Below, piece by piece: positions 37,980-45,428 of a stretch of 64,000 bases of DNA (its first letter is position 1; the number at the start of each line of letters is the position of its first letter). The notes below the pieces were generated by a model. It made no database searches and was not told the DNA's origin. It saw only the letters and a program-made list of their open reading frames with translations. A program made the translations under genes and the position numbers. Source of the stretch: Trinickia soli (GTDB taxonomy: Bacteria; Pseudomonadota; Gammaproteobacteria; Burkholderiales; Burkholderiaceae); contig NZ_PNYB01000006.1 in assembly GCF_002879855.1 (NCBI RefSeq), positions 186,001-250,000 of the forward strand, written 5' to 3'.

Positions 37980-38426
37980 TATCTTCTCCTTCAGGTTTGA
38001 GAATGAGTCAGTGTCGAACTACACCCTTCTTCAAACCCGCTTCCCGCTGCGCGCCAGTAGTGACACCTGGCGCGCGCTGCGAAGCGGGCTATTCATCGGC
38101 GTACGCAAAAACCCAGCGCTTACGCTAATGAATGCGGTAAAGCGTGCCGTACCCAAGGGCACAGCACGCCAGATCGAGTTGGCAGCCGAGCGCTGTACGC
38201 TCGCGCAGCCCGATAATCGCTCGTGACAAGCCGACGGCCTCGCCGCCGGCTTTTTCAGGGGGTAGTTCGCCCATCCCACCGAAGGGTTCGCAAAGTGCCT
38301 GTCATGTTTGTGGACGGTCGCACCGCCGGGCACGCTTTGCATCAGGCGTTCTTGCTCCTTACCATTTGCGCCGCGGTACCCCGCGGCGACACCCCATCAT
38401 CCATTCATCGCATCGGCAAGCACGCG
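37980..38426. other. Intergenic region between histone-like gene and nrdB
   Basis: 447 bp without a gene I can support. It contains the leader of the histone-like gene and, at 38228-38255, a rightward terminator-like hairpin. An ORF that runs out of the histone shadow ends at 38226, two bases before the hairpin; a start inside the gap (for example ATG 38129) would give about 32 residues with no recognisable motif. Confidence 0.5.
38228..38255 (+). terminator. Orphan rightward terminator-like hairpin
   Basis: AAGCCGACGGC, loop CTC, GCCGCCGGCTT with one mismatch, followed by TTT. Both neighbouring genes run leftward, so no annotated rightward gene uses it. Confidence 0.5.
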
Positions 38427-39650
38427 TCATTCCCAGGACAGCGCACCGCCGGTTTGGTATTCAATGACTCGCGTCTCGAAGAAGTTGCGTTCCTTCTTCA
38501 GGTCGATCATCTCGCTCATCCACGGGAACGGGTTTTCCTCGTTCGGGAACAGCGGATCGAGACCGATCTGCTGGCAACGCCGGTTGCAGATGAAGCGCAG
38601 GTAGCTCTTGAACATCGACGCGTTCAGACCGAGCACGCCACGCGGCATCGTATCCTCGGCGTAGCGGTATTCGAGCTCGACCGCATGCTTGAACAGCTCG
38701 CGAATCTCTTCACGGAATTCGCGCGTCCACAGATGCGGGTTCTCGAGCTTGATCTGGTTGATCAGATCGATGCCGAAGTTACAGTGCATCGACTCGTCGC
38801 GCAGGATGTATTGGTACTGCTCCGCCGCGCCCGTCATTTTGTTCTGACGGCCGAGCGCGAGAATTTGCGTAAACCCGACATAGAAGAACAGGCCTTCCAT
38901 GACGCAGGCGAACACGATCAGCGATTTGAGCAGCTTCTGGTCCGCCTCCAGCGTGCCGGTCTTGAACGCGGGATCCGTCAACGTATGGATGAACGGGATC
39001 AGGAACTCGTCCTTGTCGCGAATCGACGCGACCTCGTGGTACGCGTTGAAGATCTCGCCTTCGTCCAGGCCCAGCGATTCGACGATGTATTGGTAGGCAT
39101 GTGTATGGATCGCCTCTTCGAACGCCTGGCGCAGCAGGAACTGGCGGCATTCGGGCGCCGTGATGTGCCGGTAGGTGCCGAGCACGATGTTGTTCGCCGC
39201 CAGCGAATCGGCCGTCACGAAGAAGCCGAGATTGCGCTTGACGATGCGACGTTCGTCTTCGGTCAGCCCGTTCGGGTCTTTCCAAAGCGCGATGTCGCGC
39301 GACATGTTGATTTCCTGCGGCATCCAGTGGTTCGCGCAGCCGGCCAGATACTTCTCCCAGGCCCACTTGTACTTGAACGGCACGAGTTGGTTGACGTCGG
39401 TCTGGCCGTTGATGATCCGCTTGTCGGCGACGTTGACTCGCGCTTCGGAGGCAGCGACAGGTTGTTCAGCAGCTACGTACGGAGCGACGGCGAAGTCGTC
39501 CGCGAAGATGTTTTGCGCCAACGGAGCGTGCGTTGCGACATGCGTCGCGGCGTGCGTTCCGACGCCTTGCCCTGCGGAGTTGCGCAACGCGTTCTGTTGC
39601 GACCCGATCGAGGGAGTTACGGCAGTCGTCTCGTCATCCCAGTTGAGCAT
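38427..39650 (-). CDS. nrdB: Class Ia ribonucleotide reductase, beta subunit
   Basis: Houses the diiron-tyrosyl radical cofactor that starts ribonucleotide reduction by NrdA. The 407-residue protein has D148 (TADSL), E179 and H182 ([10 protein letters not shown]) as metal ligands and Y186 as the radical Tyr, aligned with E. coli D84, E115, H118 and Y122; later ligands lie in VMEGLFF and RDESMHCNF. An ~80-residue N-terminal extension, rich in Ala/Thr/His, precedes the core. GGTGAG lies five bases before ATG 39650. nrdA lies 408 bp upstream. Confidence 0.96.
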   Translation of the reverse strand: MLNWDDETTAVTPSIGSQQNALRNSAGQGVGTHAATHVATHAPLAQNIFADDFAVAPYVAAEQPVAASEARVNVADKRIINGQTDVNQLVPFKYKWAWEKYLAGCANHWMPQEINMSRDIALWKDPNGLTEDERRIVKRNLGFFVTADSLAANNIVLGTYRHITAPECRQFLLRQAFEEAIHTHAYQYIVESLGLDEGEIFNAYHEVASIRDKDEFLIPFIHTLTDPAFKTGTLEADQKLLKSLIVFACVMEGLFFYVGFTQILALGRQNKMTGAAEQYQYILRDESMHCNFGIDLINQIKLENPHLWTREFREEIRELFKHAVELEYRYAEDTMPRGVLGLNASMFKSYLRFICNRRCQQIGLDPLFPNEENPFPWMSEMIDLKKERNFFETRVIEYQTGGALSWE

Positions 39651-39688
39651 AAATTCTCACCATCAATTTAGATCGGTTTGTACCATCT

Positions 39689-39721
39689 TTTCACGAGCGA
39701 TAAAAGGGTTCGCTCATGAAA
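39689..39721 (-). promoter_or_regulatory. nrdB leader hairpin
   Basis: Read leftward, TTTCATGAGCG pairs with CGCTCGTGAAA (10 of 11 bases) around an 11-base loop, 39 bases upstream of the nrdB ATG. The hairpin overlaps the mini-ORF at 39691-39717 almost exactly, so ribosome passage would open it. Confidence 0.5.
39691..39717 (-). CDS. Possible 8-residue leader peptide of nrdB
   Basis: ATG AGC ... TGA encodes MSEPFYRS. AGGGA lies five bases upstream, a good Shine-Dalgarno. The ORF coincides with the hairpin and ends 40 bases before nrdB. Its regulatory meaning is inference; such a short ORF could also be chance. Confidence 0.3.
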   Translation of the reverse strand: MSEPFYRS

Positions 39722-39796
39722 ATCCCTTTTTTTCGATTCGCGCTGCGACCTCGATACAACACTTTGTTCGTCAGGTCGCATACGCGAGATCGTCGA

Positions 39797-39881
39797 TGAC
39801 ACGTGAAGCGTCGTCTCGATGCGTTTGTCTTCTCGTCAAAAAGCGCATCGACAGGCATCGATCGCGACGCTTCCCGTGTCA
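39797..39881. repeat. Long nested inverted repeat between nrdA and nrdB
   Basis: Arms 39797-39813 and 39865-39881 are complementary over 17 bases with one mismatch. Between them, 39816-39826 and 39841-39851 form an inner stem of 11 bases with one G-T pair. The folded unit would be a long interrupted stem-loop. Confidence 0.75.
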
Positions 39882-40058
39882 CCGGCTATTCGTCCTCTGC
39901 CTCTTCATCGATGCCGATGCATCGCGGTGGTTCGATGCATCGCAGCGCGCGTGGCGCTTCATCGTGGGCGCGTCGTGTTTCTCGTTCTTGCTTCGTCCGC
40001 GCGCCTTTGTCCGGCGATGCCGGCGCGCCGCACACGCGCCGACATCAAAGCGAAGCTG

Positions 40059-43055
40059 TTACTGGCAGGCTTCGCATTCGTCGAAACCGGGATCGCCCGG
40101 ACGCATCATGCAAACGGGACCGTCCGCCTGCGGCGCTTGCTCCACTGCCGGCGCTGCGTTCAACCCGCCCGTCGTCGAACCCGCACCGCCGCTCATCGCG
40201 CCACCCGTTGCGCCGAAACCACCGGCGCCGCCACCGCTCGGACCACCTTCCGCGGACGGCACTGCATTGAGCGCGCCATGCGCGACCGTCGACTTCTCGA
40301 CGTGCGTGGCCGCCATCGTGCGCAGGTAGTACGTCGTCTTCAGGCCGCGCAGCCATGCGAGCTTGTAGACCTCGTCGAGCTTCTTGCCCGATGCGCCGCC
40401 CATGTAGATGTTCAGCGACTGCGCCTGGTCGATCCACTTCTGGCGACGCGACGCGGCTTCGACGAGCCACTTGGGATCGACTTCGAATGCCGTCGCGTAG
40501 ATCGCGCGCAGATCGGCCGGCACACGGTCGATGCGCGACAGCGTGCCGTCGAAATACTTGAGATCGGCCACCATCACCTCGTCCCACAGGCCGCGCGCCT
40601 TCAGGTCGCGCACGAGGTAGTCGTTCACGACCGTGAATTCGCCCGACAGGTTCGACTTCACGTACAGGTTTTGGAACGTCGGCTCGATGCACGCCGACAC
40701 GCCGATGATGTTCGAGATCGTCGCCGTCGGCGCGATCGCGACGCAGTTCGAGTTGCGCATGCCGTGGGTGGCGATGCGCGAGCGCAACGTCGCCCAGTCC
40801 ATCGTCTCGCTCGTGTCGACTTCGACATAGCCCCCCCGCGCCTGCGCGAGCAGGTTCAACGTGTCCTGCGGGAGGATGCCGCGATCCCACAGCGAGCCGC
40901 GGTAGCTCGAATACCGGCCGCGCTCCTCGGCGAGCTCCGTCGACGCGTAGTAGGCGTAGTAGCACACCGCCTCCATCGACCGATCGGCGAACTCGACGGC
41001 CTCGTCCGACGCATAAGGCACGCGCAGCAGGTGCAGACAGTCCTGGAAGCCCATGATGCCCATGCCGACCGGCCGGTGCTTCAGGTTCGAGTTGCGCGCC
41101 TTCGGCACGGCGTAATAGTTGATGTCGATGACGTTGTCGAGCATGCGCATCGCCACGCTGACGGTACGCTTGAGCTTGTCGTGATCGAGCACGTAGCTGC
41201 CGTCGGCCTGCTTCACGAGGTGCGCGACGAGGTTGACCGAACCCAGGTTACACACCGCGATCTCGGTGTCGCTCGTGTTCAGCGTGATCTCGGTGCAAAG
41301 GTTCGACGAGTGGACGACGCCCACATGCTGCTGCGGCGAGCGCACATTGCACGGATCCTTGAACGTGATCCACGGGTGGCCCGTCTCGAACAGCATGCCG
41401 AGCATCTTGCGCCAGAGCTGAGCGGCGGGGATCTTCTTGAAGAGCTTGATCTCGCCGCGCGCGACCTTTTCTTCATACGCCGTGTAAGTCTTCTCGAAGT
41501 CGGCGCCGAACTTGTCGTGCAGATCCGGGCAGGTCGACGGCGAGAACAGCGTCCAGTCGCCGCCTTCCATCACGCGTTTCATGAACAGATCGGGAATCCA
41601 GTTCGCCGTGTTCATGTCGTGCGTCCGGCGACGGTCGTCGCCCGTGTTCTTGCGCAGTTCGAGAAACTCCTCGATGTCGAGGTGCCACGTCTCCAGGTAC
41701 GCGCAGACGGCGCCCTTGCGCTTGCCGCCCTGGTTCACGGCCACGGCCGTATCGTTGACGACCTTCAGGAACGGCACGACGCCCTGTGACTTGCCGTTGG
41801 TGCCCTTGATGTGCGAGCCGAGCGCGCGCACCCGCGTCCAGTCGTTGCCAAGGCCGCCGGCGAACTTGGACAGCAGGGCGTTTTCCTTCAGCGCTTCGTA
41901 GATACCGTCGAGATCGTCGGCCACCGTCGTCAGGTAGCACGAAGACAGCTGCGAGCGGCGGGTGCCCGAATTGAACAGCGTCGGTGTCGAGCTCATGAAG
42001 TCGAACGTCGAAAGCACGTTGTAGAACTCGATCGCCCGCGCTTCGCGGTCGATCTCATTCAAAGCGAGACCCATTGCGACACGCATAAAGAATGCCTGCG
42101 GCATTTCGATACGCGCCCCTTCCACATGCAGGAAGTAACGGTCGTACAACGTCTGCAGGCCGAGGTAGCCGAATTGCAGGTCGCGGCTCGCGTCGAGCGC
42201 AGCACCGAGGCGCTTCAGATCGAACTGCAACAGCTTCTCGTCGAGCAGTTCGGCTTCGACGCCGCGCTTGATGAACTGCGGGAAGTATTCGACGTAACGC
42301 TCGCCCATTTCGCCTTGCATCACTTCTTCGCCGAGGATCTCACGGCGAATCGTGTGCAACAGGATGCGCGCCGTCACCTGGCTGTAGGCCGGGTCCTTTT
42401 CGATCATCGTGCGCGCCGCGAGGATCGCCGAGTCGTAGACCTGGCTCAACGGCACACCGTCGTAGAGGTTCTTGACCGTCTCGGCGACGATGGGCGCCGG
42501 GCTCACGGCGTCACCCAGGTTGTCGCAGGCCGATGCGATCAGCCCGTTGAGCGCCTGCAGATCGAGCGGCCGCGTAATGCCGTTGTCGACGACGTTCAGC
42601 CCCGACGACGGCGCTGCGGCCTCTTCCTGCGCATGGCCGCGCTCCTGCGTACGCTTTTCGCGATAAAGGACGTAGGCGCGCGCGACGTTGTGCTCGCCGC
42701 CGCGCATGAGCGCGAGTTCGACCTGGTCCTGGATGTCTTCGATATGGAACGTGCCGCCGTTCGGGCGGCTACGCACGAGTGCGCGCACGACGCTTTGCGT
42801 CAGTTGCTCGACGAGCTCGCGCACGCGCGCGGACGCAGCGCCCTGGCCGCCGTTGACGGCCAGGAACGCCTTCGTGACGGCAATCGCGATTTTGGACGGC
42901 TCGAACGACACGACACTGCCATTGCGGCGGATCACTTTGTAGTCCGCGAAGGTCGCCTGCGGCGCGAGCGGCTGCGCGTAAGCGCCCTGTCCGCTGCCGG
43001 CGCGCGCGCTCAGTGCGCCTTCCTGCTGGCTCGTCATGTTGTCGGTCGTTTGCAT
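40059..43055 (-). CDS. nrdA: Class Ia ribonucleotide reductase, alpha subunit
   Basis: Catalytic subunit reducing ribonucleoside diphosphates to deoxy forms. 998 residues: an N-terminal ATP-cone (about 38-130, KVIRRNGSVVSFEPSKIAIAV) for dATP control, the ten-stranded barrel with SSCYLTTVADDLDGIYEAL and NLCTEITLNTSDTE active-site loops, and a C-terminal redox tail ending ECEACQ (CxxC) that passes electrons from thioredoxin/glutaredoxin. Start ATG 43055 follows AGGAG. The promoter carries two NrdR-type boxes, and the mRNA leader would be over 300 nt. Confidence 0.96.
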   Translation of the reverse strand: MQTTDNMTSQQEGALSARAGSGQGAYAQPLAPQATFADYKVIRRNGSVVSFEPSKIAIAVTKAFLAVNGGQGAASARVRELVEQLTQSVVRALVRSRPNGGTFHIEDIQDQVELALMRGGEHNVARAYVLYREKRTQERGHAQEEAAAPSSGLNVVDNGITRPLDLQALNGLIASACDNLGDAVSPAPIVAETVKNLYDGVPLSQVYDSAILAARTMIEKDPAYSQVTARILLHTIRREILGEEVMQGEMGERYVEYFPQFIKRGVEAELLDEKLLQFDLKRLGAALDASRDLQFGYLGLQTLYDRYFLHVEGARIEMPQAFFMRVAMGLALNEIDREARAIEFYNVLSTFDFMSSTPTLFNSGTRRSQLSSCYLTTVADDLDGIYEALKENALLSKFAGGLGNDWTRVRALGSHIKGTNGKSQGVVPFLKVVNDTAVAVNQGGKRKGAVCAYLETWHLDIEEFLELRKNTGDDRRRTHDMNTANWIPDLFMKRVMEGGDWTLFSPSTCPDLHDKFGADFEKTYTAYEEKVARGEIKLFKKIPAAQLWRKMLGMLFETGHPWITFKDPCNVRSPQQHVGVVHSSNLCTEITLNTSDTEIAVCNLGSVNLVAHLVKQADGSYVLDHDKLKRTVSVAMRMLDNVIDINYYAVPKARNSNLKHRPVGMGIMGFQDCLHLLRVPYASDEAVEFADRSMEAVCYYAYYASTELAEERGRYSSYRGSLWDRGILPQDTLNLLAQARGGYVEVDTSETMDWATLRSRIATHGMRNSNCVAIAPTATISNIIGVSACIEPTFQNLYVKSNLSGEFTVVNDYLVRDLKARGLWDEVMVADLKYFDGTLSRIDRVPADLRAIYATAFEVDPKWLVEAASRRQKWIDQAQSLNIYMGGASGKKLDEVYKLAWLRGLKTTYYLRTMAATHVEKSTVAHGALNAVPSAEGGPSGGGAGGFGATGGAMSGGAGSTTGGLNAAPAVEQAPQADGPVCMMRPGDPGFDECEACQ

Positions 43056-43345
43056 GTGCAAAGCTCCTGATCTTGGATGTGCGGTCAAACCGCGGATTGG
43101 AACAACCGCCGCGCCACCCCGAGCGCGGGCGATGAGGTGCGGGAGAAGAAACGGAGCGATCGCGCTGCGTGGCAGCCCGAGCCGAAAAAGACGATGGTCC
43201 TCGTCATTGTTTTGCGACCTTTGCCCGCCCCGTTTTTCCCCGAAGACAGAACGCCGAGCAGCGCCCGGCGTTCCACTTGCATGATTTGCACACCGCCCTT
43301 ACGGTTCCGGCGCCCTGTTCGACGTTAGGACGCCCCGGTGTGTCG

Positions 43346-43361
43346 ACACAACATCTAGTGC
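43346..43361 (-). promoter_or_regulatory. NrdR-type box, proximal
   Basis: Read leftward, GCACTAGATGTTGTGT agrees with the published NrdR consensus (ACACWATATATWGTGT) at 13 of 16 positions. It is the nrdA-proximal of two boxes starting 31 bp apart. Confidence 0.75.
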
Positions 43362-43376
43362 AATTGCGTCGTTGTT

Positions 43377-43392
43377 CTACCAAGTATAGTGG
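43377..43392 (-). promoter_or_regulatory. NrdR-type box, overlapping the nrdA -10
   Basis: Read leftward, CCACTATACTTGGTAG agrees with the NrdR consensus at 10 of 16 positions and overlaps the predicted -10 (TATACT). The 31-bp offset to the other box matches the three-turn spacing usual for NrdR sites. Confidence 0.65.
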
Positions 43393-43410
43393 ACCTATGG
43401 GTCAAATCAA
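43383..43410 (-). promoter_or_regulatory. Predicted sigma70 promoter of nrdA
   Basis: -35 TTGATT (43405-43410) and -10 TATACT (43383-43388) with a 16-bp spacer, read leftward. The -10 lies inside an NrdR-type box, so bound NrdR should block RNA polymerase. Confidence 0.6.
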
Positions 43411-43531
43411 AACGGTTTATTTGGGGGTGGGACCTTGACTTTTCATTAAGCGAGTCGGGACAAGGACTTACCCGAAACGCAAGCGGCGCGCGGGTTTGCG
43501 GCCTGCGCACCGATCAGCGTCCGGCCTACGG

Positions 43532-44119
43532 TCAAGGGCGTTGATAGGGGAAATACCGATCGTCGAGCGCGGCGGCGGATTGCGCCCGGACCCAATCGAA
43601 GTGCGGCCCCGGATCGGTCTTTCGACCGGGCGCGATGTCGGAATGACCGGCCAACGCTTCGATCGGATAGCGCGCGACGAGCGCACCGACGAGCGCGCCG
43701 AGTGCCGCGTATTGCGCGTCTTCGAAGGGTCTTACGTCGGTGCCCTCGAGTTCGATCCCGATCGAGAAGTCATTGCAACGTTCGCGCCCGAAAAAGCTCG
43801 ACACGCCCGCATGCCACGCGCGCTCGTTGCACGAGACGAATTGCTCGAGCGCGCCGTCGCGGCAGATCACGAAGTGCGAAGACACGCGCAGGCCGCGCAG
43901 GTGGGCGTCGAAGTACGGGTGAGCATCGCAGTCGAGGCGGTTGAGGAAGAGATCGGCGATCGCGCCGCCGCCGAACTCTCCCGGCGGCAGACTGATGTTG
44001 TGAATGACGATCAGTGTGGGGATGGCGCCGACCGGCCGCGCCTCGACATTCGGCGACGGCAGCACGCGCGCACCGCGCACCCAGCCGTCGTCATCGACGG
44101 CAAACGCCATGGCGCTCAT
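43532..44119 (-). CDS. ampD: 1,6-anhydro-N-acetylmuramyl-L-alanine amidase AmpD
   Basis: Cytoplasmic zinc amidase that strips the peptide from anhydro-muropeptides in wall recycling; its loss commonly derepresses AmpC beta-lactamase where AmpR is present. 195 residues with zinc ligands in LIVIHNISLPPGEFGG (His), AWHAG (His) and the SDIAPGRKTDPGPHFDW loop (Asp, plus catalytic Lys). ATG 44119 overlaps the stop of the PP0621-like gene (ATGA). Works upstream of Mpl (26840). Confidence 0.95.
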   Translation of the reverse strand: MSAMAFAVDDDGWVRGARVLPSPNVEARPVGAIPTLIVIHNISLPPGEFGGGAIADLFLNRLDCDAHPYFDAHLRGLRVSSHFVICRDGALEQFVSCNERAWHAGVSSFFGRERCNDFSIGIELEGTDVRPFEDAQYAALGALVGALVARYPIEALAGHSDIAPGRKTDPGPHFDWVRAQSAAALDDRYFPYQRP

Positions 44120-44436
44120 CGGCCCTCGCGGCCGCCCGTTCGCGCGGCATAGCGCCGCGCATGCTCGGCGCTGCAGAAGTACTGCGCTCCGGCGAGGATC
44201 GAATCGCTCTTCGGTGCATGCACGCCGCAGGCAGCGCAGCGCACCATCGGCTCGGCGAGCTGCCGCGGCTCGGCCCGCGGTTGGGATCGCGCGCTGCCGG
44301 TGCCGGCAGCGCCGCTGCGCGGTGCGTCGGCACGCCCTGCTCCACGCATGGCCGCTTGCGTCTGCGCGGCGCGCATCGTCTTCACCAACCAGCGTGCAGC
44401 CAACACGAAGACGAAGAGAAGAAGAATCTGTCGCAT
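44116..44436 (-). CDS. PP0621-family membrane-anchored zinc-ribbon protein
   Basis: Unknown function. The 106-residue protein has one N-terminal transmembrane helix (MRQILLLFVFVLAARWLV), a low-complexity linker and a C-terminal treble-clef-like zinc motif (RCAACGVHAPKSDSILAG... YFCSAEHARRYAAR; CxxC then C and H). Family members sit next to ampD or pilS/ypjD-type genes in many betaproteobacteria. Starts five bases after the upstream cytochrome-assembly gene and overlaps ampD, so the three form an operon. Confidence 0.85.
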   Translation of the reverse strand: MRQILLLFVFVLAARWLVKTMRAAQTQAAMRGAGRADAPRSGAAGTGSARSQPRAEPRQLAEPMVRCAACGVHAPKSDSILAGAQYFCSAEHARRYAARTGGREGR

Positions 44437-44441
44437 GAGGA

Positions 44442-45347
44442 TCAAACCACGGGACGATGGAGCAGCACTTCGAACACGAAGCGGCTGCCCACATAGGCGA
44501 GAAGCAAGGCGACGAACGACGCGAGCACCCAACGCAGCGCCGCCCGCCCACGCCAGCCCGAGACCTTGCGCGCCGTCAGCAGGCCGCCGAACATCAGCCA
44601 GGACAGCACCGCGAAGACGGTCTTGTGATCGAACACGAGGGGACGACCCAGCAACTGCTCGCTGAAGAGCACGCCCGAAATCAGCGTCAGGGTGAGCAGG
44701 ACGAAGCCGGCGCCGATCAGGCGAAACAGCAGCTTTTCGAGCGTAAGCAGCGGCGGCAACGTATCGAGCCAACTGGCGACCCAGCCATTTCGATCGAGCG
44801 CGCCGCTCAACGTGTGCAGACGCCGCTCGGCAAACAGCATCATCAGGGCATGCAGCGCGGCGATCGCGGCCAGCCCGTATGCGATGTTCGCGATGATGAA
44901 ATGCATCTTGAACAGCGGCGCCGCCGCGTACGGGAGCACCTGCACGCCGCCGAATGCGAGCGGCATCAGCGAAGCGACGCACGCGAAGGGCAGCACAAGC
45001 AACCCGAGACTATCGAGCGGAAAGAAAAAGTTCTCGATCCAGTAAATACAGGCGCCCAGCCAGAACATGGCCGACAGCGCGAACGCGAACCCGAAGACCA
45101 TCGCATCGCGCGGGAAGATCGTCGTATGCAGCAACACCCCGTGGGCGACGATCGCGACGAACAACAGCGCGCGCGGCAGCAGACGCGTGCTGCGCATGCC
45201 GCCTGGCAACAACGCATCGCGCGCCGTCGGCACGGGCGGCACGCTGGAAAGCATCGAAGGCGCGCTCTCGATCCGGCGCACGCGCCAGCCGGCCAGGGCC
45301 AAGCCGCCGTACAGAAGCGCGGTGAGGGCATACAGTACAATATCCAT
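44442..45347 (-). CDS. CcsA/YpjD-type cytochrome c assembly membrane protein
   Basis: Inner-membrane protein of 301 residues with about eight transmembrane helices. It belongs to the CytC_asm (CcsA/CcmC) superfamily: conserved His in VAIVAHGVLLH and HFIIANIAYGLAAIAALHA, and the FDHKTVFAVLSWLMFGGLL helix with a His that could bind haem. The E. coli homologue YpjD also neighbours ffh. Haem handling is inferred from the fold; the exact role is unknown. Diverges from ffh. Confidence 0.88.
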   Translation of the reverse strand: MDIVLYALTALLYGGLALAGWRVRRIESAPSMLSSVPPVPTARDALLPGGMRSTRLLPRALLFVAIVAHGVLLHTTIFPRDAMVFGFAFALSAMFWLGACIYWIENFFFPLDSLGLLVLPFACVASLMPLAFGGVQVLPYAAAPLFKMHFIIANIAYGLAAIAALHALMMLFAERRLHTLSGALDRNGWVASWLDTLPPLLTLEKLLFRLIGAGFVLLTLTLISGVLFSEQLLGRPLVFDHKTVFAVLSWLMFGGLLTARKVSGWRGRAALRWVLASFVALLLAYVGSRFVFEVLLHRPVV

Positions 45348-45428
45348 GTCCCAAGTTTACACTAGGCCGCCCTTCCCGCCCCGCTTGAGCGATCGGCGAG
45401 ACGCGGCCGCCTTGCCCAACCGCTCCCC

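Larger units (their letters stand above)
39651..40058. other. nrdA-nrdB intercistronic region, rich in inverted repeats
   Basis: 408 bp with no recognised protein gene but dense palindromes. They are a hairpin at 39689-39721 before nrdB, TGCGACCT/AGGTCGCA at 39744-39780, a nested long stem at 39797-39881, and two copies of CGATGCATCGC at 39915-39925 and 39933-39943. A 63-codon leftward ORF ending at 39691 has no clear start signal; only its last eight codons have a Shine-Dalgarno. Confidence 0.7.
43056..43531. other. nrdA upstream region
   Basis: 476 bp between nrdA and ampD (both leftward). It holds the long nrdA leader (43056 to about 43376), the promoter with NrdR-type boxes (43346-43410), and 120 bp toward ampD in which I see nothing clear. 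A 68-codon ORF (43085-43291) ends 29 bp before nrdA; it lacks a good Shine-Dalgarno and is not annotated. A 7-bp AACGCCG/CGGCGTT hairpin lies at 43250-43272. Confidence 0.6.

Noticed and set aside
37279-38000. Rightward frames rich in Phe/Ala/Gly or Arg/Leu/Ser
   Set aside because: Products of reading the Lys/Ala repeats of the histone-like gene on the wrong strand.
39718-39882. Longer version of the nrdB mini-ORF (63 codons)
   Set aside because: No start signal at its 5' end and it crosses the inverted repeats; only the last eight codons have a Shine-Dalgarno.
39819-41789. 656-codon rightward frame over nrdA
   Set aside because: Antisense to nrdA, which has strong motifs.
43085-43291. 68-codon leftward ORF before nrdA
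   Set aside because: No good Shine-Dalgarno and no motif; kept only as a comment on the leader.
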